A stretch of 64,000 bases of DNA. Origin: Paenibacillus rubinfantis (GTDB taxonomy: Bacteria; Bacillota; Bacilli; Paenibacillales; Paenibacillaceae). Positions 7,469-16,247 of the stretch are shown here, piece by piece. The translations under genes were made by a program, and so were the position numbers. Position 1 is the first letter of the stretch. Each line of letters starts with the position of its first letter. The stretch lies in NCBI RefSeq assembly GCF_001486505.1, contig NZ_LN909066.1, positions 385,795-449,794 on the forward strand, in the 5' to 3' direction. Below the pieces are notes generated by a model, which made no database searches, was not told the origin of the DNA, and worked only from the letters and a program-made list of their open reading frames with translations.

Positions 7469-8458
7469 TTGAACGTACACAGGATTCGTCAAATGCGTAA
7501 ACCAAACGATTACGACGCGGCAGCCGATCTGTTGAACTTGATCATGTCGGAGCCCACAACCGGGAAGCGATTAGAGGAAGAAGACAACAAAATCCCGCCA
7601 GGTCAGCTAGACTATAATGCAGAAGGGAAACTAACGGGTTGGGACCATCCCAAATGGGTGGCCGAAGACGACCAGGGACAGGTCATCGCTTATGCTCACG
7701 CATGGCGCGCGCCTTGGACAGAGCCGGGCGAGCTCATGCTCAACTTGGTCGTGCACCCCAAGAAACGAGGAACCGGCGTAGGGGGCGCCATCTACGATGA
7801 AGTCCGCCGCTGGTCCGCCGATGTAAAAGCCTCTCGTATTATCATCTATATGAAGGATAATGATCCAGCTTCCTTGGCCTTTGCCGAGCGTAGAGGGTAT
7901 GTTCAGGAACGCCACACGTTTGAATCTGTACTGGAGTTGGGGAATTTTGAGGGGAATAAGCTGCTGGATGCCATTCCTGATGCCCGCCGAACCGGCATCG
8001 AATTCGTCACATTAGCTGACGAGCCCGGCGAAGCCAACGAACGGAAGCTCCATGAGCTTTACCAAACGACTCACTTGGACATCCCCGGATTCTCCGGAAG
8101 CTTTCCTTGGTTCGAAGAGTGGAAAAAATGGAGTATCGACCAACCCGGCGTTCGTCCCGAGTGGATCCATATCGCCAAGGACGGGGAACGATACGTTGGC
8201 GTCGTAACGCTGCAGCAAAACGAGCAAACGCAGGCGATGTACCATGAATTCACCGGCGTGCTCCGGGAATACCGCGGCCGGCATCTCGCTCTAGCCCTGA
8301 AGCTGCTGGCGATCCAGACCGCGATCGGCTGTCGCGTGCCTTACTTGCGGACGCATAATGATTCCATGAACGGTCCGATGCTGCGCATTAACCGCGACCT
8401 GCTTGGTTTTCGTGCCGAGCCCGGCAGTTATAAGATGGTGTTGGAATTCCGGGGATAG
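7469..8458 (+). CDS. Tandem GNAT acetyltransferase, mycothiol-synthase-like
   Basis: This 329-residue protein is built from two GNAT domains. The first (about 1-165) is complete, with VVHPKKRGTGVGGAIYDEV as its acetyl-CoA loop and LAFAERRGYVQE at the end. The second (about 170-329) has the degenerate loop TGVLREYRGRHLALALKL. This two-lobed arrangement is shared by MshD-like and Eis-like proteins, in which often only one lobe is active. Substrate unknown. The start is a TTG with GGGGG seven bases before it; the nearby ATG at 7465 leads straight to a stop. A strong terminator follows. Confidence 0.85.
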   Translation: MNVHRIRQMRKPNDYDAAADLLNLIMSEPTTGKRLEEEDNKIPPGQLDYNAEGKLTGWDHPKWVAEDDQGQVIAYAHAWRAPWTEPGELMLNLVVHPKKRGTGVGGAIYDEVRRWSADVKASRIIIYMKDNDPASLAFAERRGYVQERHTFESVLELGNFEGNKLLDAIPDARRTGIEFVTLADEPGEANERKLHELYQTTHLDIPGFSGSFPWFEEWKKWSIDQPGVRPEWIHIAKDGERYVGVVTLQQNEQTQAMYHEFTGVLREYRGRHLALALKLLAIQTAIGCRVPYLRTHNDSMNGPMLRINRDLLGFRAEPGSYKMVLEFRG

Positions 8459-8482
8459 CCGAAGAACTCCAACTCCTAACAA

Positions 8483-8535
8483 AACGCCCCGACCTTAGAT
8501 AGCTCTGTCTAGGCGGGGCGTTAGCGTTGTTTCGT
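8483..8535 (+). terminator. Strong, probably bidirectional terminator
   Basis: AACGCCCCG (8483-8491) pairs with CGGGGCGTT (8514-8522), with further pairing inside, followed by GTTGTTTCGTTTTTTTT. It separates the tandem GNAT gene from the convergent pentapeptide-repeat gene. Confidence 0.85.
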
Positions 8536-8540
8536 TTTTT

Positions 8541-9185
8541 TTATTTTACGATCAAGCCAAGCAGTTTGGCAAAGCCGATCGCTTGCTCCGGAGAAACCGT
8601 GCAACCGGCCATGGCATGGGCAGGAATATCTACACGTTCGAACGTGCAGGTGCTGATATCCATTCCCTTCAAGGAGGTGTCGTTAAAATCAGCCTCATTC
8701 AGATCCGATCTCAATAGTTCCACATCCTTCAATTTGGCGCCGTAAAAATTCGCGTTCTGCAGGGAGCAATCCTGAAATCTCACTCGTTTCAAGGAAGCTT
8801 CCACCATGTCGCTTAAATTCATCACACAATGCTCAAACGTTATAGAGCCTGCATTCACTTTAGAAAGATTTAACCCCGTTAACTTGCAGTCTTTAAAATG
8901 CACCCGGTGGATGATAGCCTTTTCCAGCACGGCATTGGACAAATCACAGTTCTCCAGCACGACATCGGTCATGTCCATTCGTTCAAAGACGGTGCCCACG
9001 AAGGAGCAGCCCCGGAGCACCACCTTGGATAAGATGCATTTTTCTAACACCTCATGCTCATAGGAAGCGCCGGACACCGTCGCCTCAACCAGCTCATGGT
9101 CTTCATCGTCAAGCAGTTGCTCCCAATCGGCTTCCGTCAATTCGGTCGTAAGCTGAGGGGGGCTAATTTTCGATTTTGCGGTCAT
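8541..9185 (-). CDS. Pentapeptide-repeat protein, Qnr-like size
   Basis: The product is 214 residues, close to the 218 of Qnr proteins. The body is a run of A/C/S-D/N-L/F-x-x pentapeptides, for example CDLSNAVLEKAIIHRVHFKD, CSLQNANFYGAKLKDVELLR and SDLNEADFNDTSLKGMDIST, which folds as a right-handed beta-helix. The C-terminus GCTVSPEQAIGFAKLLGLIV is typical of a Firmicute subfamily related to Qnr. Qnr-type proteins protect DNA gyrase from quinolones; whether this one does is unknown. The ATG at 9185 has GGAGG seven bases upstream, and the start overlaps the end of the nucleotidyltransferase gene by 23 bases, which suggests coupling. Confidence 0.85.
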   Translation of the reverse strand: MTAKSKISPPQLTTELTEADWEQLLDDEDHELVEATVSGASYEHEVLEKCILSKVVLRGCSFVGTVFERMDMTDVVLENCDLSNAVLEKAIIHRVHFKDCKLTGLNLSKVNAGSITFEHCVMNLSDMVEASLKRVRFQDCSLQNANFYGAKLKDVELLRSDLNEADFNDTSLKGMDISTCTFERVDIPAHAMAGCTVSPEQAIGFAKLLGLIVK

Positions 9186-10038
9186 CAAGATTCCTCCCGG
9201 TTGGCATCTTCGCCAACTCATTCACTTCATCAATCAAGCTGCGGAGTTCGTGGATACTTTCGCGGATTCCCTTCGGGTCCGGTCCCAGCTTGCCGTATAC
9301 CAAATCCACTCGCTCCTTGTAACGTTCCGGACGGATGGCAAACGATTGAATGTTGCGCACTGCTTTTTTCTCGTTCAGGCAATAGCGGCCATTTAGCGCA
9401 TAAAGTACCTGATTGAGGCTGGATACCCCTCGAAAGGCGTGTCCTGAGACGTAAGAGACATCATCACGGTCGGCATTGGCTTCCATAAACATCAGGGAGA
9501 AGCCCGCTTCAAACAAAAAGTGGCGTTGCATCCCCTCTCGCAACAGCGGAGGGTAAGGATGGGTCCGGGTTTTCAGCTGAGTTAACCGGTCCTCCCGCTC
9601 CCATAAGATTCGGCATTCCGCCACCTCCCCCATATACATGCTGTTCAGGAACGCATGGGGATGTCCGGTCTGGTACAGCATTTGGACTTTACCTTCGCAG
9701 CAATCCTCGATTGCCGTTCGGACCGCCGTCAGATCCCGGTACAGAAAATCCACATGATATCCGCCGATGATTAGCCAACCACCCCCGTTCACCCCAGGCC
9801 CCCATTCGCCGATCCCTGTCATCAGATCGTTACGGTGCTGATCGTCGAGTTCCATCGCGGCTTGACTCAACCCGGCGATATCCACCCCCGTCTCGCCCTC
9901 ATAGTACAGACCGAGGTCTATATCTGAATCAGGACGGTGAGTGTTTGTCGCCCGCGATCCTCCCAGAACGATGGCTTGAAGGCCGTCCGTTCCCTGCAGT
10001 CGATTGACGATACGTTCTAATATAAGCTCGATCCCCAT
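9163..10038 (-). CDS. Nucleotidyltransferase-domain protein (Pol-beta superfamily)
   Basis: The 291-residue protein has a Pol-beta-type nucleotidyltransferase core at the N-terminus: IVLGGSRATNTHRPDSDIDL at about residues 23-42, holding the GGS and D-x-D metal-binding motifs, followed by GLYYEG. The rest is helical (DUF4037/MNT-like substrate domain). Relatives transfer nucleoside monophosphates to antibiotics or proteins; the acceptor here cannot be predicted. It has an ATG start with GAGGAGGG upstream. Its 3' end overlaps the pentapeptide gene, so the two may form a small resistance- or stress-type operon. Confidence 0.85.
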   Translation of the reverse strand: MGIELILERIVNRLQGTDGLQAIVLGGSRATNTHRPDSDIDLGLYYEGETGVDIAGLSQAAMELDDQHRNDLMTGIGEWGPGVNGGGWLIIGGYHVDFLYRDLTAVRTAIEDCCEGKVQMLYQTGHPHAFLNSMYMGEVAECRILWEREDRLTQLKTRTHPYPPLLREGMQRHFLFEAGFSLMFMEANADRDDVSYVSGHAFRGVSSLNQVLYALNGRYCLNEKKAVRNIQSFAIRPERYKERVDLVYGKLGPDPKGIRESIHELRSLIDEVNELAKMPTGRNLDDRKIEN

Positions 10039-10074
10039 GGTTGCCCTCCTCTACTCTTCAGAACTGCCCGAGGA

Positions 10075-12316
10075 TCAATCACTGGGTTTCCCCGCTGCTT
10101 CCAAAGCCTCGACCAAGCCGGTTACGTCCAGCCCGTCCACGGCAAAAGCGCGCCGCACCAGCTCCGGCGGTAAAAACTCGTCGTATTTGCCCAGATAAGG
10201 GGCTTCCGACGCAGCCAGCAGCGCCTCCGGATGAGGGACGGAAGCCAGCTCCGCCTCAATGGCGGCAAGCAGCTCCTTGGCGCCTGCTCTCCCCGCCACA
10301 ACCATATAATAAGGCTCCATCGGTACGACTTGACGCAAGCCCATCGGGTCCGTCAGATTATGCTTCAACAGGCGTTCCAATGTGCGGAATTGCTTGCTTC
10401 CCGCCCACGGCAAAATAAACAGCGAGTCCCCGCCCGCCGGGATCACCGTACTGTTCAGCAGCCCGCTCTCCCGGGCTAACCGGCGTGCCCGCTCCAAGCG
10501 ATTGGCCGCGCCCGGGGCAAGATACGGATACAAGGTGTGCTCCTCCAACACCTGGCGCATCTTCTGCATGACCCGGGTATGGACATCTCCCCCGGCGCCA
10601 AGCCAAAGCGTATCTACCTTACCGCGCGAAGACTTCACGTACACCGCTTTATGTTTGCTGTCCACTTCCTCGACCTTCCACAGCTTCCCAGCGAGCGAGA
10701 AGCAATAGCCGGGCGGCGGTACGGTGGTGATGCTGCCGATCTCCTCGGAGCCGTTGTAGACGACATGCTCCTCGTCGTCCTTGAAGACGGCGTAAAATCG
10801 GAAGTTGTTCACCACCTTCTCCCCGCCGAGTCCGATGATCAGCGTACCTTCCTCGGTCTGCTGGATATGGTCAGTCTGCAGCAGATACTGCAGCATCGCC
10901 TTGTATTCCTCGGGTTCAACGCCGCGAAATGCCGGTAACGTCAGCACGTGCCGAGCCAGATCGGCCGGTTCCGCTTCGCCGATGCTCTTGAGCGTGCTCA
11001 TCGTTTGATGGTACAGCACACCAACCGGCTTCTGGCGCAGCTTTACCGGCTCCACCCAGCGCTCGCGCACGTACAGCTCAATGATGGCGATCGCCCGCAG
11101 CAGCATCCATGGCATCCGCGCCGGCAATTGGGCGTCCTCATCCTCTTCCTCCGCGCAGAGGAACATCATCTCCGACGCTTGGTCGCCGCGCCGGCCGGAG
11201 CGGCCCAGCCGCTGCACGAAGCTGGAGCAGCTGTACGGCGCGCCGAGCTGGATCACCCGCTCGAGCTCGCCCAGGTCGATGCCGAGCTCCAGCGTCACCG
11301 TCGCTGCGGCAACCGCCGGGCCGGGGCCGGAGCGTAGCGCGGCCTCGGTCCGCCGGGCCGGGGCCGGAGCGTAGCGCGGCCTCGGTCTCCTCGCGCAGCA
11401 TCGCGGAAATGCTGCCGTGATGGACGTGAAACACATCGCGCTCCTCCCGCTTCGCCGCAATCCGGCGCAGCTCCAGCGTGGTTAACTCGGCGTCGGTGCG
11501 GCTGTTGGTGAAGACGAGCGCTTTTTTGCGATGGGTGTTGTCGTAAATGAAGTTGTAATACTTCTGCTTGGCCAGCTCCAGGTGCTCCGCTTCCCGTTCG
11601 TCCCGGGCATCCGGGAAAGCGAAATGCTCCACCGACAGCTTCAGCTTGCGCCCGCCCGGCGGGGAGACCACCTCCACCGGCTGCGGCGTCCCCGCGCCAA
11701 GCCAACGAGCGGCAATCTCGTAATCGCCAAGCGTAGCCGACAAACCGATTCGTCTCGGCGTACAGGAAGCCATCCGCTCTAACCGAGTCAACTGGCTGAT
11801 CACCTGAATCCCGCGATCGGCTCCCATAAAGGCGTGCACCTCGTCGATCATGATGTATCGCAGATCATGGAACAACGCCGGGATTGCATTCGGGCGATTC
11901 ATAAGCAGCCCTTCCAGCGATTCGGGGGTAATTTGCAGGACCCCGCTGGGGCGCTGCATTAGCTTGGTTTTCTCCGCTTGGGCGACGTCGCCGTGCCAAT
12001 GCCAGACCGGCACTTCCCCGTCCCGCAGCAGCTCCTTGATCCGTTCGAACTGGTCATTAATCAGCGCCTTTAACGGCCCGATGTAAAGAATCCCGACGGA
12101 TTCCGAAGGCCGATGATAGAGCTCCGTCAGCGCAGGGAAAAAGGCGGCTTCCGTTTTCCCCGACGCCGTCCCCGATGCGATCAGGAGATGGTGCGGCGTA
12201 TCGAACAACACGCGGCAAGCTTCTACTTGGGCGTCGCGCAGGGAATCCCATTTTTTGCGGTAGATGTATTCCTGAATAAACGGCGCCAACCGGGAAAAAG
12301 GACGGGGACCGCTCAT
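10075..12316 (-). pseudogene. Lhr/BrxHI-like DEAD/DEAH helicase, frameshifted by a 37-bp duplication
   Basis: The N-terminal frame (from 12316) carries SGTASGKTEA (Walker A, residues 48-57), IMIDEVH (motif II, 158-161) and GLSATLGD (motif III). Past 11387 this frame becomes nonsense (RATLRPRPGG). The second frame supplies TVTLELGIDLGELERVIQLG, then QRLGRSGRRG (motif VI) and the Lhr-like C-terminus, ending at 10075. Removing one 37-base repeat copy joins the frames into 734 residues, the expected size for a BrxHI-type helicase. As written, the helicase lacks motifs V-VI in its first product. The start overlaps the ATPase stop (ATGA). It is the third gene of the TerB-ATPase-helicase cassette. 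Confidence 0.85.
11314..11387. repeat. Perfect 37-bp tandem duplication inside the helicase gene
   Basis: Positions 11314-11350 and 11351-11387 are identical. The unit is about 80 percent GC. Because 37 is not divisible by three, the second copy shifts the helicase reading frame; deleting either copy restores it. It is either a recent slippage duplication, a reversible on/off switch, or an assembly artefact. Confidence 0.95.
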
Positions 12317-13659
12317 AACTCAAACTCCGCCAAAAAGTCGTCGAGCTCGTCGGGGCCGCCCTTCTCCTTGGCCCCTTGGTTCCCGGACGCCGCGTATTCC
12401 AGCTCCCGTTCACCCATCAACTCCTCGAACGACAGCTCCGGCTGTTGGTGCAGCAGATGCAGCACATCCATAAAATCGCGTACGACCTCCCGGGTCGTCA
12501 ACAGCTCCTCCGCCCCAAGCCGATTCACCGCTGCTTGCATGAAGGCGATCAACTGCTCGTCGGTCAGACGCATCGCGTAACCGAAATGGATCGCATGAAT
12601 CTCGCGCAGCTTCTGCAGCAAGAGCAAAATTTCCTCATGAGACAGCATGTCCAGCTTCAGAATCGGCGACGTGTACGAACGGCGCGCCCCGCTGCTATAA
12701 CGCCCGTCGATCAGCCGCGAGCGCAGGGCATCGTAGCTGAACAGCCCCCGCCGCTCGTCTTCCACGAACTGCGGTGTTCCGCCCAAGAAGATGCCGAGGT
12801 ACTGGGCTTTGCCCTGCATTGTGTCGTTGAACATCGTCAGCAGTTTTTCGTAATTGCTTTGGCGGGAGACACTGTTCGTGATTTTGTACAGATTGACGCC
12901 TTCATCGATAAACAGCAGCAGCCCGCGATACCCGATGCGCACCGCAAACTCCGCCCACAACTTCATGTAGTCGTACCAGTTGTCGTCGTCGATGATTACG
13001 CCGACGCCCAGCTCCTGGCGCGCCTCCGTTTTGGTTGGAACCTCGCCGCGTAACCAGCGCAACGCCGCGGCTTTCCGGTCATCGTCGCCAAGCTTGTAGC
13101 CCGACCAGTAGGCGGCCAGCACTTTGGCGAAGTCAAATCCGTGCACGAGGTTTTGCATCTCGTTGGTCACCGCATAAATCCGCAGCTCCACCGCATCATG
13201 CAGTTGCGGATCACCGGGACGCAGGCCGGTGGCCTGCATTTGCTCCTGTTGGAGAGCGGCGATCCACTTCTGCAGCATCGTCTCCAGTGCGCCGCCGTCG
13301 GGCCGCGTCCGGGTGGATAAATGCGTCATCAACTCCCGGTAAGTCCCCAGCCCCTGCCCTTTCGTGCCAACCAGCCGACGCTCTGGCGACAAATCGGCGT
13401 CGGCCACTACAAAATCGCGGTCCATGGCATAATTGCGAATCATCTGGAGCAGGAAGCTCTTCCCGCTTCCGTAACGCCCCGTGATCAAGCGGAAAGCCGC
13501 CCCGCCCTCCGCAATATTGTCCATGTCCTGCAGGATGGACGCCACCTCTGGTTTACGCCCGACCGCGATATGCTCCAACCCAACTCGCGGTACGACCCCG
13601 GCCGTCAAGGAATTGACGAGCGCGGTGGTCAGCCGCTTCGGAATTTGCACCTGTTTCAT
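12313..13659 (-). CDS. BREX-type ATP-binding protein (BrxD-like, DUF2791)
   Basis: The 448-residue P-loop ATPase has a Walker A motif GRYGSGKS at residues 61-68 and a Walker B motif LLLFIDE at 247-253, followed by GVNLYKI. The context AFRLITGRYGSGKSFLLQMI, then FVVADADLSPERRL, is that of the DUF2791/BREX system P-loop proteins such as BrxD of type 2 BREX. In those systems BrxD is coded next to the helicase BrxHI, as here. The product probably loads or regulates the helicase on DNA; this is inference. It has an ATG start with AGGTGA upstream. It overlaps the helicase by four bases and follows the TerB gene after 72 bases. Confidence 0.88.
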   Translation of the reverse strand: MKQVQIPKRLTTALVNSLTAGVVPRVGLEHIAVGRKPEVASILQDMDNIAEGGAAFRLITGRYGSGKSFLLQMIRNYAMDRDFVVADADLSPERRLVGTKGQGLGTYRELMTHLSTRTRPDGGALETMLQKWIAALQQEQMQATGLRPGDPQLHDAVELRIYAVTNEMQNLVHGFDFAKVLAAYWSGYKLGDDDRKAAALRWLRGEVPTKTEARQELGVGVIIDDDNWYDYMKLWAEFAVRIGYRGLLLFIDEGVNLYKITNSVSRQSNYEKLLTMFNDTMQGKAQYLGIFLGGTPQFVEDERRGLFSYDALRSRLIDGRYSSGARRSYTSPILKLDMLSHEEILLLLQKLREIHAIHFGYAMRLTDEQLIAFMQAAVNRLGAEELLTTREVVRDFMDVLHLLHQQPELSFEELMGERELEYAASGNQGAKEKGGPDELDDFLAEFEL

Positions 13660-13731
13660 TCTCGTTCACCTCATCGTTCCAAACTTATCCTATATCCTCA
13701 AGCCGCACCGTTTATCGTTTATGTTTATCGC

Positions 13732-15402
13732 TTAGCGCTGGCTTGCAAGCCACTCGTCAAGCTCCGCACGGTAGTCGTCTACAACTTCGTCCCCATCGAC
13801 CAGGAGGTCCCCGATCCGCTCCATCGCCAGCTCATTGATCTCATCGATCAGCAGCTCGGGCATCGAGCCAGCCTGCTCGGCAATGGTTTGGCGTTCCGCC
13901 GCGCTTTGGCCCTGGAGCAAAGCAGTCAGCATCTGAGCCTGAGGCGCAGTCAGACTTGCAAACAGCTCCTGCCATTCCTCCGACAGACTCGTCATCGGCC
14001 CGCCCTCGTTCTTCTCGCTACCGCTTCGTTCCTCGGTGGATGGCGGAAGAACTTGTTCTGGCTCCTGCTCATATCCCCGTTCAAAATCAAAGGTTGGCTG
14101 CAGCGGTTCATCACTTATTCTTCCAGGCAGGCTGGCAGCCCGCTCCGGCGGTAGACCGGGGGCTTCCGGCGCGAACGCAAGCGTCAGCTCCTCGCTGAGC
14201 AGAAGGTCCCGCACCTCGTTGGATTCCTGCTGCAGTTTGCGCAGTTTAGCGGCATTGATTTTTACCTTCGGTGTCCGGGCTTTCGCTTCTTCCGCTTTCC
14301 GCCGTTCAAATTCCTTGCCGAGGTATCGGCCAACCAGCTGTTCGATCTCCGGCCCGACGTCGATTCCCCGCAGTTTCCCCTTAAATCCGGTTAATTCACG
14401 CAACTGGTTCTCCGTCAATCGAATGAGCTGCGTCAGGAACCCGCGCAGCGGTGGATGCCCGCTATAGGGCAAGACGGTGACCGTCTTGGTGCGCCCATAC
14501 AAATCATGGTCATACACGGCGCTGCGGAACAAGAATCGAGACACCCGGGTCTCCGATGGCTGAAACAGCTCCAGAATTCGGATGCCCTTGCTCCTCGAAA
14601 GATAGCCATCGACCAATGAGATGACCTTCGGTACGTAGTTCCGCATATCCTTACGCCCTAGCTCCTGATAAAAGCGGCTTTTCTCCACATTATAATCGGT
14701 CAGCGTCATCAGCAGATCCCAGCTCAACTCCAGCGGATCGGCGGTGAACCTTCTGCGCCATTCCAGCTCCTTCAACTCCATCGACAAATTGCGAGGCAGC
14801 TTGGCCATCGGCTCTGCAGACCGTTCCTCCAACTGGAAGACCAACGCCAGATCGTATAACCATTCCCGGACGTAAAGATCCAGCTTAGGGTAACGCTCCC
14901 GGTAGGCCTGCCAGACCCGTTCCATTAAGGCATAACCCTCTGCGGGTTCCGACCAGCCAACCCCATGGATCAGCTCGTATAAATAGACAAACAGGTAGGA
15001 CAGATCCGTGTCCGGATAACGTTCAGAACGAACCTCTCCCCGCCAGAACAAATACCATTTCAGCTGCCTGGGCTGCATCTCATCATAAGTCGGCCAATAC
15101 GTCTGAAAAGGAACAAACTCCGCCGCCGCTTCAACGGCCGACTCCAGCTCCTTCGCTTTCTGGACAAACCGCTGTTCCCGGGAAATATAACGGAAGTCCT
15201 GCCGCCAATCCGTATCGCGTTCCCAAAGATCGGGTGCAACAACCCGGCTCACCGGCTCCGATCTGCCGTTCGCTTGTTGCCCGACGTCCTCTACTTCCAA
15301 TTCCGCGAACGTCAACCGATGTTCCGAATCCGTCTGCCGTTCCCGGTCTCTATGTAGTTGTTGGCTGAAAAAACTGTATTTTTCGTCCGCTCCGTCGTTC
15401 AT
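13732..15402 (-). CDS. TerB_N/TerB_C domain protein
   Basis: The product has 556 residues. The N-terminal half contains FVPFQTYWPTYDEMQPRQLK followed by WYLFWRGEVR and YPDTDLSYLFVYLYELIHG, the hallmark of the TerB_N domain. The last 130 residues (LTAPQAQMLTALLQG, PELLIDEINELAMERIGD, VDDYRAELDEWL) match TerB_C. The metal-binding TerB core usually found between them is absent; the middle is charged and includes KVKINAAKLRKLQQES. TerB_N/TerB_C proteins are known from comparative genomics to travel with helicases and ATPases in tellurite-type stress or phage-defence loci. It is first in the cassette, with GGAGG 10 bases before the ATG. Confidence 0.85.
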   Translation of the reverse strand: MNDGADEKYSFFSQQLHRDRERQTDSEHRLTFAELEVEDVGQQANGRSEPVSRVVAPDLWERDTDWRQDFRYISREQRFVQKAKELESAVEAAAEFVPFQTYWPTYDEMQPRQLKWYLFWRGEVRSERYPDTDLSYLFVYLYELIHGVGWSEPAEGYALMERVWQAYRERYPKLDLYVREWLYDLALVFQLEERSAEPMAKLPRNLSMELKELEWRRRFTADPLELSWDLLMTLTDYNVEKSRFYQELGRKDMRNYVPKVISLVDGYLSRSKGIRILELFQPSETRVSRFLFRSAVYDHDLYGRTKTVTVLPYSGHPPLRGFLTQLIRLTENQLRELTGFKGKLRGIDVGPEIEQLVGRYLGKEFERRKAEEAKARTPKVKINAAKLRKLQQESNEVRDLLLSEELTLAFAPEAPGLPPERAASLPGRISDEPLQPTFDFERGYEQEPEQVLPPSTEERSGSEKNEGGPMTSLSEEWQELFASLTAPQAQMLTALLQGQSAAERQTIAEQAGSMPELLIDEINELAMERIGDLLVDGDEVVDDYRAELDEWLASQR

Positions 15403-15459
15403 CGTTCCAAAACCTCCGTCACGACCATTATACCACCCGACCGAAAATTTGTTCGCCTT

Positions 15460-15508
15460 TTGAATACTATTTTGCCCTCCCTTATAATGAAAAGCAACTG
15501 CAAGTTGC
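15460..15508 (+). promoter_or_regulatory. Sigma-A promoter with dyad at the start site (M50 gene)
   Basis: TTGAAT (15460-15465) and a perfect TATAAT (15483-15488) are separated by 17 bases. Six bases on, GCAACTGCAAGTTGC (15494-15508) is a dyad with six-base arms over the expected +1. It may be an operator or a small 5' hairpin in the transcript. Confidence 0.7.
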
Positions 15509-15527
15509 CAGGGAGGACGATAGTTCG

Positions 15528-16238
15528 ATGAATAAATGGCTGAAGGCCTTATTATTTCTGATCGGAGCGGCGATATTAACCCGCTTGATCCCGTTTTCCG
15601 ACTGGTTCCGCATGTTGGATACGATGGTTCATGAACTGGGCCATGCGGTTGTGACCCTACTCGCTTCGGGACAGGTGCTGCGCATTGAATTACACCCTGA
15701 TCACAGCGGTGTTACCTACTCGGTGCTAGCTTCAGGTTGGAGCCAACTGGCCGTAGCTTTGGCCGGGTATATCTCGGCTTCGTTGTTTGCCGTAGCCATG
15801 TTCTTTGGCTATTCCCGGCAAAACCAAGCGGCCGGGCTTGTCCTCATCAGCATGCTGGCTTTGGTCTCGTTGCTGCTGTTTGTGCGTACGGGATATGGCC
15901 GGGGATGGTTAATCCTGTTCCTGCTGATTAACGTGGCCTTTTTCCTGCTAGGGGGACGAATTCGCAATTTCTATTATCTGCTGCTGGCGTTCTTATGCTT
16001 GGAGGAGTCGGTGATGGGTCCGGTCACACTGCTGCTGAACTCTATCGTTTCTCCCGGCCAAGCGGGCGACGCGACGAACTTGGCTCAGCTTACGGGGGTA
16101 TCCCCACTGGTGTGGTCGGTGATTTTTCTAATCATATCCCTGCTCTGCGCCTTATCCGCGCTCCAGCTGTATTGGAATGACCGCAGGCGGAGCCGGGAGA
16201 AGAAAAAAATGAGCGGATCAAGCTCAATGAGCGGGTGA
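15528..16238 (+). CDS. M50-like membrane metallopeptidase
   Basis: The 236-residue multi-pass protein contains the zinc motif HELGH at residues 35-39 within TMVHELGHAVVTLLASGQVL, inside or next to the first membrane segment. This is the arrangement of the M50B-like family of small Firmicute proteins. Further hydrophobic segments follow (LAVALAGYISASLFAVAMFF, VLISMLALVSLLLFV, ILFLLINVAFFLLG, VWSVIFLIISLLCALSAL). The C-terminal tail is basic and then serine-rich. The likely role is intramembrane or membrane-proximal proteolysis; the substrate is unknown. It is preceded by a clear promoter and GGGAGG, and stands alone as a plus-strand gene. Confidence 0.8.
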   Translation: MNKWLKALLFLIGAAILTRLIPFSDWFRMLDTMVHELGHAVVTLLASGQVLRIELHPDHSGVTYSVLASGWSQLAVALAGYISASLFAVAMFFGYSRQNQAAGLVLISMLALVSLLLFVRTGYGRGWLILFLLINVAFFLLGGRIRNFYYLLLAFLCLEESVMGPVTLLLNSIVSPGQAGDATNLAQLTGVSPLVWSVIFLIISLLCALSALQLYWNDRRRSREKKKMSGSSSMSG

Positions 16239-16247
16239 ATCTCGGCT

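Noticed and set aside
10231..11420. Many long plus-strand and alternative-frame ORFs across the helicase
   Set aside because: They arise because GC-rich coding sequence has few stops in other frames. None has recognisable domains; the helicase frames explain the sequence.
10075..12316. Programmed frameshifting in the helicase gene
   Set aside because: The shift is fully explained by an exact tandem duplication; no slippery heptamer with a downstream structure is needed. It was kept only as a possible slippage switch.
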